Below, in pieces: positions 28,575 to 39,821 of a stretch of DNA of 64,000 nucleotides (position 1 is the first letter of the stretch; every line of letters begins with the position of its first letter). Source of the stretch: Methylobacterium sp. NEAU K. Lineage in GTDB: Bacteria > Pseudomonadota > Alphaproteobacteria > Rhizobiales > Beijerinckiaceae. The notes beneath the pieces are model-generated. The model was not told the DNA's origin, did no database searches, and worked only from the letters and a program-made list of their open reading frames with translations. The stretch spans positions 157,671 to 221,670 of the forward strand of contig NZ_JAUYZJ010000005.1 of assembly GCF_030700285.1 (NCBI RefSeq), given 5' to 3'. The position numbers and the translations under genes are program-made.

Positions 28575-30440
28575 ATGCTCCTGGATTGGCTTGAGCGCCG
28601 CGTTGACCCGTTCGCGCCGTTCGACGAGGCGCGGATGCCGCCGCGGACGGTCTCCGGCTTCGCCTGGTTCTACCTGCGTCCGATTCGGGCAGCGCTGGCG
28701 GCGCTGTTCGTGATCGCGGTGATCGCCGGCACGGTCGAGGCATCGCTCTATCTCGTCATGCGCTGGTTCATCGACCTGCTCGGCACAGCCGACCGGGCGA
28801 CCGTGTTGTCCGACCATGCGGGCGGCCTGACCTTCGTCGTCCTGCTCGTCGCGGTGGTGCGCCCCGTCTCGATCTGGGCGCACGAGGTTCTGTCGAACCA
28901 GCTCGTCGTGCCACAATCCACGAACCAGATCCGATGGCGGGCACATCTTTACACCCTCGGGCACGCGCTCTCGTACTTCCAGGGGGACTTCTCGGGGCGC
29001 CTCGCCAATCGCGTCGTGCAGGTCGGGCCGGCGGTGCGCGAACTCGCCGTGGTCTTCATCGACACGCTGCTCTACGTGGCGATCTACGCTGTGACCGCGG
29101 TCGGTCTGTTCAGCTCGATCTCGCCCTGGCTCGCCCTGCCGGTGCTGCTCTGGATCGCCGCCTACGCCGCCCTGACGACGTGGTTCGTGCCCCGGGCCCG
29201 GAGCCGCTCGCACCGCACGGCGGACACGCGCTCCGTGCTGATCGGTCGCATCGTCGACAGCTACACGAACATCCTGACCGTGAAGCTCTTCGCCCGCGAC
29301 CGCGAGGAGCGGGCGGCGGTCCGGGATGCGGTCGATGTCCATACCGGCGCCTACCTCCATCAGTTCCGGCTGGTCACCCTCACGACGAGCCTGCTCGGGC
29401 TGCTCAACAGCGGGCTGCTGCTCGCCACCGGCGCCGCCAGCGTGGTCCTGTGGCGCAGCGGCGGGATGACGACCGGCGAGGCGTCGGCCGGCCTAGCGCT
29501 CGTCCTGCGGCTCATCGCGATGTCCGGCTGGGTGATGCAGACCGTCCGCGGCGTGTTCGAGAATGTCGGCGTGATCCAGGAGAGCATGCAGACGATGGCG
29601 CGACCGCACGGGCTGGTCGACGCATCGGATGCCCGGGAACTCGCGGTTTCGGGGGGCGAAATCCGCTTCGAGTCGGTCGGCTTCCATTACGGCCGTGGCG
29701 ACGCCACCGTCATCGAGGATTTCTCGCTGACGATCCGTCCCGGCGAGAAGGTCGGGCTGGTCGGCGTCAGCGGGGCCGGCAAGTCCACCCTCGCCAGCCT
29801 GCTGCTGCGCCTCTACGATGTGGAGAGCGGGCGCATTCTTGTGGACGGTCAGAACATCGCCGTCGTGACACAGCAATCGCTGCGCGAGGCGATCGCAATG
29901 GTCAGCCAGGATACGTCGCTGCTGCATCGCTCGATCCGCGACAACATCGCCTACGGCCGTCCGGGCGCGACCCAGAATGAGATCGAGCGCGCCGCCCGGC
30001 TGGCGCACGCGGACCGGTTCATCGCCGATCTCGTCGACCACAAGGGGCGACGGGGCTACGACGCCCAGGTTGGCGAGCGTGGCGTGAAGCTCTCCGGCGG
30101 CCAGCGCCAACGCATCGCCATCGCGCGGGTGATCCTCAAGGATGCGCCGATCCTGATTCTCGACGAGGCCACCTCGGCCCTCGACAGCCAGGTCGAGGCG
30201 GCGATCCAGGAGTCGCTCGACACGCTCATGGCGGGCAAGACGGTCCTGGCGATCGCCCACCGCCTGTCGACGATCGCGGCCCTGGACCGGCTTGTGGTCA
30301 TCGATCGGGGGCGGATCGTCGAGGAAGGGACTCACGCCGCGCTCGTCGCGCGCGGCGGCGTCTATGCCGGCCTGTGGGCGCGTCAATCGGGCGGATTCCT
30401 GGACGACGGGACGGCCCGCTACAACGATGCCGTCGCGTAG
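28575..30440 (+). CDS. ABC transporter, fused permease and ATPase
   Basis: A 621-residue half-transporter, working as a homodimer or with a partner, of the MsbA/Atm1-like exporter group. Six membrane helices lie at about residues 35-320. The nucleotide-binding domain has Walker A GVSGAGKSTLA, Q-loop VSQDTSLLHRSIRDNI, signature LSGGQRQR, Walker B ILILDEATSALD and the H-loop AIAHRLST. The substrate could be lipid, peptide or drug. The frame is open back to 28446; ATG 28575 gives a normal family start, but the ribosome site is poorly spaced and GTG 28542 is an alternative. It stands alone between the AprI-like gene and petABC. Confidence 0.9.
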   Translation: MLLDWLERRVDPFAPFDEARMPPRTVSGFAWFYLRPIRAALAALFVIAVIAGTVEASLYLVMRWFIDLLGTADRATVLSDHAGGLTFVVLLVAVVRPVSIWAHEVLSNQLVVPQSTNQIRWRAHLYTLGHALSYFQGDFSGRLANRVVQVGPAVRELAVVFIDTLLYVAIYAVTAVGLFSSISPWLALPVLLWIAAYAALTTWFVPRARSRSHRTADTRSVLIGRIVDSYTNILTVKLFARDREERAAVRDAVDVHTGAYLHQFRLVTLTTSLLGLLNSGLLLATGAASVVLWRSGGMTTGEASAGLALVLRLIAMSGWVMQTVRGVFENVGVIQESMQTMARPHGLVDASDARELAVSGGEIRFESVGFHYGRGDATVIEDFSLTIRPGEKVGLVGVSGAGKSTLASLLLRLYDVESGRILVDGQNIAVVTQQSLREAIAMVSQDTSLLHRSIRDNIAYGRPGATQNEIERAARLAHADRFIADLVDHKGRRGYDAQVGERGVKLSGGQRQRIAIARVILKDAPILILDEATSALDSQVEAAIQESLDTLMAGKTVLAIAHRLSTIAALDRLVVIDRGRIVEEGTHAALVARGGVYAGLWARQSGGFLDDGTARYNDAVA

Positions 30441-30645
30441 CGGCCGGGACGGGGTGGTGCTGTGCAACATATCGTGGCGATCGTGTCCGATCCCTGGCGC
30501 CTGGCCCCAAGGCAAAGCTTGACTCAGGGGTGGCAGACGGTCTCATTGCCCAGATTAGAACGATAATGCTTTGATAGCGGCCGAGCCGGGCCCTCAGAGC
30601 TGGGTGCCTGCGGCCCCTTCATGCCAACGCTTGGAGTTCCGAATC

Positions 30646-31215
30646 TTGGCGAACACCTCCGCCGCCGCTTCCGCAGGCGCCCCACCCGAGGGCAGCCGCC
30701 GAGACTTTCTGTTCCTGGCCACAGGTGCCGCCTTGGCCGTAGGGGCCGCAGCCGCGGCCTGGCCCCTGGTCTCGTCCATGGCCCCAGACGCCGACACGAT
30801 CGCTGCCGGCGCTCCGATCGAGGTCGATCTGACGCCGATCCAGGACGGGCAGATCGTCAACGTCTTCTGGCGTGGCAAGCTGATCTTCGTGCGCAAGCTC
30901 ACGGCCAAGGAGGTGACCGACATGCAAGCGGTGCCGCTGTCGGCCATGATCGACCCTGCGGCCTTCACCGCCCGCGTGAAGAACGGTCACGATCAATGGC
31001 TGATCGTGTACGGCAATTGCACGCATCTCGGATGCGTGCCGATCGGCCACCAGGGGAATTTCGAGGGCTGGGCGTGCCCGTGCCACGGCTCCCAGTTCGA
31101 TGCGGTCGGCCGCGTCCGCCACGGGCCGGCGCCGATCAACCTGCCGATCCCCCCCTACGCCTTCGAGACGGACACCAAAATCCGGATCGGCGAAGGCGGC
31201 AAGGAAGCGGCTTGA
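30646..31215 (+). CDS. petA: Ubiquinol-cytochrome c reductase iron-sulfur subunit (Rieske)
   Basis: A 189-residue Rieske protein of the bc1 complex, taking electrons from ubiquinol to cytochrome c1. The N-terminal [20 protein letters not shown] region (Arg18-Arg19, then a hydrophobic helix to about residue 43) is a Tat-type membrane anchor. Cluster ligands are Cys125 and His127 in CTHLGC and Cys144 and His147 in CPCHGS, with the Cys130-Cys146 disulfide. TTG 30646 was chosen because TTGGAG lies 9 nt upstream and the N-terminus (ANTSAAA) is of normal length; the frame is open to 30571. First gene of petABC. Confidence 0.95.
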   Translation: MANTSAAASAGAPPEGSRRDFLFLATGAALAVGAAAAAWPLVSSMAPDADTIAAGAPIEVDLTPIQDGQIVNVFWRGKLIFVRKLTAKEVTDMQAVPLSAMIDPAAFTARVKNGHDQWLIVYGNCTHLGCVPIGHQGNFEGWACPCHGSQFDAVGRVRHGPAPINLPIPPYAFETDTKIRIGEGGKEAA

Positions 31216-31228
31216 GGAGGACGCAGCC

Positions 31229-32515
31229 ATGAGCGGAACTGCCAGCACCTACGTCCCGAAGAGCCGCGTTGCGAAGTGGTTCGAAGCGCGGCTGCCGATC
31301 GCCGGCCTCGTGCACTCGTCGTTCATCGCCTATCCGGTCCCCCGAAACCTGAACTACTTCTGGACCTTCGGGGCGATCCTCGCGGCCTTCCTGGGGATCC
31401 AGATCATCACCGGCGTCTGGCTGGCGATGCACTACGAGCCTTCCGCGACGGGCGCGTTCAATTCCGTCGAGAAGATCATGCGCGACGTGAATTACGGCTG
31501 GCTGCTGCGCTACGCGCACGCCAACGGCGCGTCGATGTTCTTCATCGCGGTCTACGTCCACATGTTCCGGGCGCTCTATTATGGGTCCTACAAGGCCCCG
31601 CGCGAGGTGCTCTACATCCTCGGCGTCGTCATCTACCTGCTGATGATGGCGACCGCCTTCCTGGGTTACACGCTGCCCTGGGGGCAGATGAGCTTCTGGG
31701 GCGCCACCGTCATCACCAACATCCTGGCGGCGATCCCGGTCGTCGGCGACACGATCCAGACCCTGCTGTGGGGCGGCTACTCGGTGGGCAACCCGACGGT
31801 GAACCGCTTCTTCTCGCTGCACTACCTGCTGCCCTGGATGATCGCCGGCGTGGTCGTGCTGCACGTCTGGGCGCTCCACGTCACCGGCCAGAACAACCCG
31901 GCCGGCATCCCGATCAAGTCGGGCAAGGACACGGTGCCGTTCACTCCCTATGCAACCGTGAAGGACGTGTTCGCCACCTGCGTGTTCATGATCCTGTTCT
32001 CGTGGTTCCTGTTCTACCAGCCGAACTTCCTCGGCCACGCCGACAACTACATTGCCGCCAACCCCGCGGTGACGCCCGCCCACATCGTGCCGGAATGGTA
32101 CTTCCTGCCGTTCTACGCGATCCTTCGGGCGGTCCCGAGCAAGCTCGGCGGCGTGATCCTGATGTTCTCGGCGGTGATCATCCTTGCCTTTGCGCCGTGG
32201 CTCGACACGTCGCGGATCCGCTCGTGCAACTATCGGCCGATCTACCGGCAGTTCTTCTGGGTGTTCATCGGCGCGACGCTGCTGCTCGGCTGGCTCGGCT
32301 CGCAGCCGCCCGAGGGCGGATACGTGCTCGCGGCGCAGATCTGCACGGCCTACTACTTCGCCCACTTCCTGATCGTCATGCCGCTCTGCGGCCTGTTCGA
32401 GACGCCCAAGGCGCTGCCGGGATCGATCCTGGAGAGCGTCACCGGACCAGGCAAGCAGGTGAGCGGATCCGGGATGCCGGCGGGTGCTGCCGCCGCTCCG
32501 ACCACCCAGGGCTGA
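31229..32515 (+). CDS. petB: Cytochrome b of the bc1 complex
   Basis: A 428-residue polytopic subunit with eight predicted helices that binds two b haems and both quinone sites. Visible landmarks are [15 protein letters not shown], the first His pair around [19 protein letters not shown], the Qo-site regions [19 protein letters not shown] (residues about 145-163) and [14 protein letters not shown], and the second His pair in HYLLPW and [17 protein letters not shown] 31229 follows a strong GAGGAGG and lies 13 bp after the petA stop. Confidence 0.98.
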   Translation: MSGTASTYVPKSRVAKWFEARLPIAGLVHSSFIAYPVPRNLNYFWTFGAILAAFLGIQIITGVWLAMHYEPSATGAFNSVEKIMRDVNYGWLLRYAHANGASMFFIAVYVHMFRALYYGSYKAPREVLYILGVVIYLLMMATAFLGYTLPWGQMSFWGATVITNILAAIPVVGDTIQTLLWGGYSVGNPTVNRFFSLHYLLPWMIAGVVVLHVWALHVTGQNNPAGIPIKSGKDTVPFTPYATVKDVFATCVFMILFSWFLFYQPNFLGHADNYIAANPAVTPAHIVPEWYFLPFYAILRAVPSKLGGVILMFSAVIILAFAPWLDTSRIRSCNYRPIYRQFFWVFIGATLLLGWLGSQPPEGGYVLAAQICTAYYFAHFLIVMPLCGLFETPKALPGSILESVTGPGKQVSGSGMPAGAAAAPTTQG

Positions 32516-32533
32516 CGGGCTGACGACAGGACC

Positions 32534-33445
32534 ATGATGATGACCCGCGTCCTCTCGACCACCGCCGCAGCCGCCCTCGCAGGGCTGCTGATCGGGGCTG
32601 CGCCGGCCCGTGCCCAAGAAGGGCACGGCGGCCCGGTGCCGGCCCGCGTCAACTGGAGCTTCGCCGGCGTGTTCGGCCGCTTCGACACCGCGCAACTGCA
32701 GCGCGGCTTCCAAGTCTACAAGGAAGTCTGCTCGGCCTGCCACTCGATGAAGCTGGTCTCCTTCCGAAACCTCGCGCAGGAGGGCGGCCCGGACTTCTCG
32801 GCCGGTCAGGTGAAGGCGTTGGCCGCGACATACCAAGTCAAGGACGGCCCGAACGATGCCGGGGACATGTTCGACCGGCCCGGGCGGCCTGCTGACACGT
32901 TCCCGCCGCCCTTCCCGAACGACCAGGCCGCAGCGGCCGCCAATGGCGGCAAGGCGCCGCCGGACTTCTCGGTGATCGCAAAGGCGCGAACCTTCTCCCG
33001 GGGCTCCCTGTACTTCCTGACCGACTGGCTGCCCCTCATCGGCTATTCCGAGCAGGGCCCCGATTACATCCACGCGCTGATCAACGGCTACGAGGATCCG
33101 CCCAAGGATTTCGCGCTCCCCGATGGCGGGCACTACAACAAGTACTATCCGGGCCACATCATCGCGATGCCACCCCCGATCACGGACGGGCAGGTGACCT
33201 ATCCGAAGGGCGAGAACGGCCAGCCGGTGGTACCCGAGACTGTGGACCAGTACGGCAAGGACGTGGCGGCCTTCCTGATGTGGGCGGCCGAGCCACACAT
33301 GATGGACCGAAAGGCCCTGGGCTTCCGGGTGATCCTGTTCCTGATGATCATGTCCGGGTTGCTCTACTACGTGAAGAAGAAGATCTGGGCGGATGTCGGC
33401 GGCGAGGTCCACGGCCTTCAGCCGGAGCTGCACAAGACCTTCTGA
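32534..33445 (+). CDS. petC: Cytochrome c1
   Basis: A 303-residue membrane-anchored c-type cytochrome. A signal peptide covers about residues 1-27 (cleavage near ARA/QEG). Haem is bound by Cys66, Cys69 and His70 in VCSACHSMK; the distal Met is in IIAMPPPI near residue 216. A C-terminal helix (about residues 265-285) holds it in the membrane, ending in KKKIW. Three consecutive ATG codons (32534, 32537, 32540) make the exact start uncertain. Last gene of petABC, followed at once by a strong terminator. Confidence 0.97.
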   Translation: MMMTRVLSTTAAAALAGLLIGAAPARAQEGHGGPVPARVNWSFAGVFGRFDTAQLQRGFQVYKEVCSACHSMKLVSFRNLAQEGGPDFSAGQVKALAATYQVKDGPNDAGDMFDRPGRPADTFPPPFPNDQAAAAANGGKAPPDFSVIAKARTFSRGSLYFLTDWLPLIGYSEQGPDYIHALINGYEDPPKDFALPDGGHYNKYYPGHIIAMPPPITDGQVTYPKGENGQPVVPETVDQYGKDVAAFLMWAAEPHMMDRKALGFRVILFLMIMSGLLYYVKKKIWADVGGEVHGLQPELHKTF

Positions 33446-33476
33446 GGCGGACCCGCTTCGCTACCGGTACCGCTGC

Positions 33477-33507
33477 ATGGGCCTCCTTCGGGAGGCCCAT
33501 CTTTTTT
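33477..33507 (+). terminator. Rho-independent terminator of petABC
   Basis: A perfect 10-bp stem ATGGGCCTCC/GGAGGCCCAT closed by a stable TTCG tetraloop (33477-33486, loop 33487-33490, 33491-33500), followed by C and six T residues. It lies 31 nt after the petC stop. This is a textbook intrinsic terminator and the clearest in the window. Confidence 0.95.
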
Positions 33508-33750
33508 GGGCTGTGGCCGCATGCTACCGCTCGAACGAACCGACGATCGGCCGTTTCGCTGCGCCGATCTCCGAATACGGACCTCATCCCGAGTCGGCCC
33601 CGTCGGCCGGCCTCGGAGGAGCCCTCGACGGATCGCCTTCGGTTCCGGGGGCCTCATCGAGGACTCCGCTTCACATCGGCACCTCGGCACGAGGTGGCGG
33701 ATCGGACCTTCGGCGCTTTGGATGCGCCGCGACCACATTGGACAAGCGGC

Positions 33751-34626
33751 ATGAGCGCAGCGGTACTCGGAGTGATGGGCGGGTCCGGCGTCTACGACCT
33801 GCCGGGTCTTGAGGACGTGCGCGAGGAGCGCGTCGCCTCGCCCTGGGGTGAGCCCTCGGACGCCCTGCGGATCGGCCGGATCGGCGATACCCGGGTGGTG
33901 TTCCTGGCGCGGCACGGGCGCGGGCACCGGTACGCGCCGTCCAGCATCAACTACCGCGCCAACATCGACATCTTGAAGCGGGCCGGCGTCACTGACCTCG
34001 TGTCTCTCTCCGCCTGCGGCTCGTTTCGGGAGGATTTGCCCCCAGGCCTTTTCGTGCTGGTCGACCAGTTCGTCGACCGCACGCATGGGCGAGCCGCGTC
34101 GTTCTTCGGTGACGGCTGCGTCGCCCACGTCTCCCTGGCCCATCCGGTCGGTCCCGGATTGCAGGCGCGGATCGCGACCGCCGCCCGGGCCGAGGACATC
34201 GCGGTCCATCGTGGCGGGACCTATGTCTGCATGGAGGGGCCGCAATTCTCGTCGCTGTCCGAATCCCGCGCCTACAAGGCGCAGGGCTTCGACGTGATCG
34301 GCATGACCAACATGCCTGAGGCCAAGCTCGCCCGCGAGGCCGAGATCACCTACGCCACCATCGCCATGGTGACGGACTACGATTGCTGGCACCCCGGCCA
34401 CGACGCCGTGGACGTCGCCGCGGTGGTCGCCGTGGCCCGCGCCAATGCCGACAAGGCGGCTCGGCTGGTGGCGCGGCTGGCACGCGATTTCCCGGCAGAA
34501 CGCGAGCCCTGCCCGGCGAAGTCGCACAGGGCCCTGGACGGGGCGATCATGACGGCGCCGACGGCCCGTGACCCGGCGCTCATCGCCAAGCTCGATGCGG
34601 TGGCGGGCCGGGTGCTGAACCCGTAA
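33751..34626 (+). CDS. mtnP: S-methyl-5'-thioadenosine phosphorylase
   Basis: A 291-residue phosphorylase that splits methylthioadenosine into adenine and methylthioribose 1-phosphate in methionine salvage. Motifs include GVMGGSGVYDLPGL at the N-terminus, the phosphate-binding ARHGRGHRYAPSSINYRANI (about residues 53-72), YVCMEGPQFSSLSESR (about 158-173), and IGMTNMPEAKLAREAEI with the purine-site Met. DYDCWH is typical of the MTAP group as against PNP. The frame extends upstream across the terminator region, so ATG 33751 is the reliable start. Confidence 0.93.
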   Translation: MSAAVLGVMGGSGVYDLPGLEDVREERVASPWGEPSDALRIGRIGDTRVVFLARHGRGHRYAPSSINYRANIDILKRAGVTDLVSLSACGSFREDLPPGLFVLVDQFVDRTHGRAASFFGDGCVAHVSLAHPVGPGLQARIATAARAEDIAVHRGGTYVCMEGPQFSSLSESRAYKAQGFDVIGMTNMPEAKLAREAEITYATIAMVTDYDCWHPGHDAVDVAAVVAVARANADKAARLVARLARDFPAEREPCPAKSHRALDGAIMTAPTARDPALIAKLDAVAGRVLNP

Positions 34627-34713
34627 GGGGGCACCGCCCTTTCCAATCCGCAGAAAGTCCATCTAGAAGGCGCGGGCGGCCCGGGCCGCCCTCGACGCAA
34701 AGTCCGAACCAAG

Positions 34714-35301
34714 ATGCGCAGCGCCACCATCAGCCGGAAGACCGCCGAGACCGACATCTCGGTCAGCGTCGGTCTCGACGGGACCGGACGATCGACGATC
34801 GCCACCGGAATCGGCTTCCTCGACCACATGCTGGACCTGTTCGCCCGGCACGGCCTGTTCGACCTAGAGGTCAAGGTCGACGGCGACCTGCATATCGACC
34901 AGCACCATTCCGCCGAGGATTGCGGCATCGCGCTCGGGCAAGCCTTCGCAAAGGCGCTGGGCGACAAGCGCGGGGTGACGCGCTACGCCGATATCCACCT
35001 GCCGATGGACGAGGCTCTGACCCGCGTCTGCGTCGACATCTCGGGCCGCCCGTTCCTGGTGTTCCGCACCACGTTCCGGGTGGAGAAGATCGGGCAGTTC
35101 GACACCGAGCTGGTCCGCGAGTGGTTCCAGGCCTTCGCGATGAATGCCGGGCTGACCCTGCACGTGGAGACCCTCTACGGCGACAACGCGCACCACATCG
35201 CCGAGAGCTGCTTCAAGGGGCTGGCCCGCGCCTTGCGGAAGGCCGTCGCCATCGACCCGCGCGAGGAGGGGCGCGTTCCTTCCACGAAGGGCTCCCTGTA
35301 G
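34714..35301 (+). CDS. hisB: Imidazoleglycerol-phosphate dehydratase
   Basis: A 195-residue monofunctional HisB for the sixth step of histidine synthesis. The duplicated His-rich metal motifs are visible: [13 protein letters not shown] and [14 protein letters not shown] in the first half, [15 protein letters not shown] and [19 protein letters not shown] in the second. No phosphatase domain is fused, as usual in alphaproteobacteria. It opens a cluster hisB-DUF2628-hisH-hisA. Confidence 0.97.
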   Translation: MRSATISRKTAETDISVSVGLDGTGRSTIATGIGFLDHMLDLFARHGLFDLEVKVDGDLHIDQHHSAEDCGIALGQAFAKALGDKRGVTRYADIHLPMDEALTRVCVDISGRPFLVFRTTFRVEKIGQFDTELVREWFQAFAMNAGLTLHVETLYGDNAHHIAESCFKGLARALRKAVAIDPREEGRVPSTKGSL

Positions 35302-35369
35302 ACCATCGTTTCGTCGCGCTCTGCGGCCGTCGTTCCGACGTCGAAGCGCGCTTTTCCGGGAGTCCCGCG

Positions 35370-35855
35370 ATGCGGATGCGCAGCTACACGCTCCACTTGC
35401 CGACCGATGCGCGGCCGGGTGAGCCACTCGGCCTCGATCGGGCCGTGCTCGTGTCGGACGGGTTCGCGTGGTCGGCCTTCGCGTTCAGCGTGCTCTGGTT
35501 CCTTTACCATCGGCTCTGGATCGCGGCCCTGATCGTGCTCGCTGGCTTCGCGGCGCTGGCCGGTGCGGGGCTCGCCCTCGGCTTGTCCACGGGCGCGGCA
35601 ATCGTCGTCACGCTGCTGGCGTCCTGGCTGGTCGGGCTGGAGGCATCGAGCCTGCGGCGCTGGACGCTGACCGGGCGGGGGTGGCCAGCCCGCGACGCCG
35701 TCGTGGCCGCCAGCCCCGAAGAGGCCGAGGCCCGAGCGCTCGGCCGCTGGCTCGAGTCCAGCACGGCCACGCCCCGCGCCCCGTTCCCGAGCGGGCCAAC
35801 CCGCCGCGCCGAGCCGGTGATCGGTCTGTTCCCCGCCCAGGAAGGCGCCCGGTAA
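35370..35855 (+). CDS. DUF2628 domain membrane protein in the his cluster
   Basis: A 161-residue protein of the DUF2628 family. The start [11 protein letters not shown] is followed by three hydrophobic segments (about residues 31-50, 51-70 and 72-90), and a cytoplasmic tail ending in a [14 protein letters not shown] sequence. The family is regularly found between hisB and hisH in Rhizobiales, but its function is unknown; it is not a histidine enzyme. GGGAG lies 7 nt before ATG 35370. It is 68 bp after hisB and 19 bp before the hisH start. Confidence 0.85.
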   Translation: MRMRSYTLHLPTDARPGEPLGLDRAVLVSDGFAWSAFAFSVLWFLYHRLWIAALIVLAGFAALAGAGLALGLSTGAAIVVTLLASWLVGLEASSLRRWTLTGRGWPARDAVVAASPEEAEARALGRWLESSTATPRAPFPSGPTRRAEPVIGLFPAQEGAR

Positions 35856-35874
35856 TGTTTTGGTCAAGACGCGC

Positions 35875-36534
35875 ATGAGTTCCGAGACGGTCGCGATCAT
35901 CGATTACGGGTCCGGCAACCTCCATTCGGCCGCCAAGGCCTTCGAGCGCGCGGCTCGCGAGAGCGGGCGCGACGCGCGCATCCGCCTTACTGCGGACCCC
36001 GAGGTGGTGGCGGCGGCCGATCGCGTCGTCCTGCCGGGCGTCGGCGCGTATGCCGATTGCCGGCGCGGGCTCGACGCCGTTCCCGGCCTGGTCGAGGCGA
36101 TGACCCACGCGGCTCATGCGGCCGGGCGGCCGCTCCTGGGCATCTGCGTGGGCATGCAGTTGCTCGCGACCCGCGGACTGGAATACACCACCACGCCGGG
36201 GCTCGGCTGGATCCCCGGCGACGTCGGCCTGATCCGGCCTTCGGATCCGGCCCTCAAGATCCCCCACATGGGTTGGAACACCCTGCGGGCCGCCCGCAAC
36301 CACGCGCTCCTCGCCGGCATCCCCACGGGGGATGACGGCCTGCACGCCTATTTCGTGCACAGCTACGCGCTGACGCCGGAGCATCCGGAGGACGTCGTGG
36401 CGGTGGCCGAATACGGCGGCCCCGTCACGGCGCTGGTCGCCCGCGACAATGTCGCCGGCACGCAGTTCCATCCTGAGAAGAGCCAGACGCTCGGCCTCGC
36501 GCTCATCGCGAACTTTCTGAACTGGCGCCCCTGA
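35875..36534 (+). CDS. hisH: Imidazole glycerol phosphate synthase, glutaminase subunit
   Basis: A 219-residue class I glutamine amidotransferase that supplies ammonia to HisF. The nucleophile Cys91 is in LLGICVGMQ, and His199 and Glu201 in TQFHPEKS complete the triad. The family start [12 protein letters not shown] lies at residues 7-18. A TTG at 35860 is an in-frame alternative; neither start has a strong Shine-Dalgarno site. It is 37 bp upstream of hisA. Its partner hisF lies 1.2 kb downstream, beyond hisA. Confidence 0.97.
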   Translation: MSSETVAIIDYGSGNLHSAAKAFERAARESGRDARIRLTADPEVVAAADRVVLPGVGAYADCRRGLDAVPGLVEAMTHAAHAAGRPLLGICVGMQLLATRGLEYTTTPGLGWIPGDVGLIRPSDPALKIPHMGWNTLRAARNHALLAGIPTGDDGLHAYFVHSYALTPEHPEDVVAVAEYGGPVTALVARDNVAGTQFHPEKSQTLGLALIANFLNWRP

Positions 36535-36571
36535 GCGCGGTCCGGCCCCGGCGAGAAGGAAGACAACGCCC

Positions 36572-37315
36572 GTGATCCTGTACCCGGCGATCGATCTGAA
36601 GGAAGGACGCTGCGTCCGCCTCGTCCAGGGGGATATGGCGCAGGCGAAAGTCTTCGGCGACGATCCGGCAGCGCAGGCTGCGATCTTCGAGGACCAGGGC
36701 TTCCCCTGGCTCCACGTGGTCGATCTCGACGGCGCCTTCGCGGGCGCGCCGCGCAATGCCGATGCCGTCGATGCGATCCTGGCCCGGGTCGGCATCCCGG
36801 TACAGCTCGGCGGTGGCATCCGCGAGATGAAGACGCTGGAAAGCTGGCTTGCCAAGGGCGTCGCCCGGGTGATCATCGGCACCGCTGCCGTGCGCGATCC
36901 CGGTTTCGTCCGCGAGGCCGCGCGCCAGCACCCCGGCCAGATCGCGGTCGGCATCGATGCCAAGGACGGGCGCGTGGCCGTCGAGGGCTGGGCGCAGACC
37001 TCCAGCATGACCGCTGAGGAACTCGGCCGCCGGTTCGAGGATGCGGGCGTCGCGGCGATCATCTACACGGACATTGCCCGGGACGGGATCCTGAAAGGCC
37101 TCAACGTCGAGATGACACTGGCCCTCGCGCAGGCCGTGCGCATCCCGGTGATCGCCTCGGGCGGCCTCGCCTCGATCGCCGACGTGCACCGCCTGCTCCA
37201 GCCGGATTGCGCGCTCATCGCCGGCGCGATCACGGGCCGGGCCCTCTACGACGGCCGCATCGACCCGCAGGCGGCCCTGGCCGCGATCGCGCAGGCGCGC
37301 GGCACTGCGGCCTGA
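36572..37315 (+). CDS. hisA: ProFAR isomerase
   Basis: A 247-residue TIM-barrel enzyme converting ProFAR to PRFAR, the fourth step of histidine synthesis. Asp8 in [14 protein letters not shown] is the catalytic base; the second Asp is in [13 protein letters not shown] near residue 169 (that segment also carries the half-barrel phosphate site); LGGGIR and ASGGLAS are the two phosphate-binding loops. The start is GTG 36572, preceded by GAGAAGGA. Last gene of the first his block. Confidence 0.96.
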   Translation: MILYPAIDLKEGRCVRLVQGDMAQAKVFGDDPAAQAAIFEDQGFPWLHVVDLDGAFAGAPRNADAVDAILARVGIPVQLGGGIREMKTLESWLAKGVARVIIGTAAVRDPGFVREAARQHPGQIAVGIDAKDGRVAVEGWAQTSSMTAEELGRRFEDAGVAAIIYTDIARDGILKGLNVEMTLALAQAVRIPVIASGGLASIADVHRLLQPDCALIAGAITGRALYDGRIDPQAALAAIAQARGTAA

Positions 37316-37716
37316 TACAGTCTCCCGATCGAGAGACCTCGCCAGCGAGAACCTCGCCGAGGGGATCGAGAGCTCGGGAAAGCGCCGGTTCGCGAGCCCT
37401 TTTAGCGACTTCCGAGTGGCGCTGCTGCAGATGCTCAGGGTCGATCACCAGCCAGCGGCACGCACCCGAAATTGGGCGCTTCCGATCCCGACGCATCGCA
37501 ACCATGCGGCCGATGAGTTCGAGGAAGGCCCAGGTCAGGAGGCTCGCTCGGGCGAGGCCATCGCGAAAGCATGCCGCCGCGCCCGACGCGACGCGGCAAA
37601 AGAGTCTTGCCTGCCGCTGAAGCGCTTCCCAGAGACCGGCCCCTACACTTATCAGGACATCAGAGATCGCCCGTTCGCGATCGACACCGACTCCTGATTC
37701 GACCCGCCGAGGGCCC
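37316..37716. other. 400-bp gap between hisA and hisF
   Basis: The gap starts with a small inverted repeat GTCTC/GAGAC just after hisA. A plus-strand frame at 37416-37697 (GTG start, 93 codons, hydrophilic, with a GEAIAKACRRARRDAAKES stretch) is open, and so is the opposite strand, so coding cannot be decided. No ribosome site supports the plus frame. The gap probably holds the hisF promoter. Confidence 0.4.
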
Positions 37717-38516
<800 letters not shown>

Positions 38517-38520
<4 letters not shown>

Positions 38521-39821
38521 CCAGCTACCTTCTGGCCAACGCGAAGCTCCTCGATCCCGCGACCGGCCTCGAGACCCCAGGCGCGGTGCTGGTGCGCGAC
38601 GGCCGCATCGCCGATATCGCCGCCGGGGCTGCGCCCGGCGCCCCGGCGGACGCGAAGCGGATCGATTGCGCCGGGCGGGTCCTCACCCCCGGGCTGATCG
38701 ACATGCGCGCCTTCGTGGGCGAGCCTGGGGCCGAGCACCGCGAGACCCTGGCCTCGGCCAGCGCCGCAGCCGCCGCGGGCGGCGTCACGACCCTGGTCTG
38801 CATGCCCGACACCAATCCGGTGATCGACGGGCCGGCGATCGTCGACTTCGTGCTCCGTCGCGCCCGCGACACCGCGAGCGTCAACGTCCTGCCCGCCGCC
38901 GCCATCACGAAGGGCTTGGCCGGCAAGGAAATGACCGAGTTCGGCCTGCTCAAGGAGGCCGGTGCCGTGGCCTTCACGGACGGGCTGCACGCGGTGGCCA
39001 ACGCCCAGGTGATGCGGCGCGCGCTCATCTACGCCCGGGATTTCGACGCCCTGCTGATGCAGCACGTCGAGGACGGGGACCTCGTGGCCGAGGGCGTGAT
39101 GAACGAGGGCGAACTCGCCACGCGCCTCGGGCTGATGGGCATCCCCCGCGAGGCCGAAACCGTGATGCTGGAGCGGGACATCCGCCTCGTGCGACTGACC
39201 GGCGCCCGCTACCACGCGGCGATGATATCCTGCGCCGATTCGGTGGATATCGTGCGGCGGGCCAAGCAGGACGGTCTGCCGGTGACCTGCGGCGTCTCGG
39301 TCAACAACCTCGTCCTGAACGAGAATGACATCGGACACTACCGCACCTTCTGCCGGCTCTCGCCGCCGCTGCGCGACGAGGCCGACCGGCACGCGGTCGT
39401 TCGGGCGCTCGACGAGGGCGTGATCGACGTGGTCGTCTCCGATCACAATCCGCAGGACGTCGAGACCAAGCGCCTGCCCTTTGCCGAGGCCGCCGACGGG
39501 GCGCTCGGGATCGAGACCTTGCTCGGCGCTTCCCTGCGCCTCGTGCATACCGGCGACCTCGCGCTCTCAAAGCTGCTCGCGGCGCTGACAGTGAACCCGG
39601 CCCGCATCCTCGGGCGCGAGGCGGGGCGCCTCGCGCCCGGCGCGCCGGCCGATCTGGTGCTGATCGACCCCGACCTGCCCTACGTCCTCGACAAGCGCCG
39701 GCTCAAGTCGCGCTCCAAGAACTCGCCGTTCGACGAGGCGCGGCTTCAGGGCGCCGCGGTGCTGACGCTGGTGGGTGGGCGGATCGTCCACGCGGTCGAC
39801 GATCTGGCGGCGGCGGCCTGA
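38517..39821 (+). CDS. Dihydroorotase homologue lacking metal ligands (PyrC'/PyrX-like)
   Basis: A 434-residue amidohydrolase-fold protein resembling class I dihydroorotase, with [18 protein letters not shown] and [15 protein letters not shown]. The catalytic DxHxH metal site is changed to [12 protein letters not shown] (both histidines lost), and the HIxH-type histidine region reads [11 protein letters not shown], losing another ligand. Such proteins (PyrC' or PyrX) are catalytically inactive partners of aspartate carbamoyltransferase PyrB. PyrB is usually the upstream neighbour but here that place is taken by hisF. The gene overlaps hisF by 4 bases and plsY by 1 base. A true dihydroorotase should exist elsewhere in the genome. 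Confidence 0.85.

Noticed and set aside
31136..33433. Long open frame antisense to petB/petC
   Set aside because: Same compositional effect; the plus strand encodes unmistakable cytochrome b and c1.
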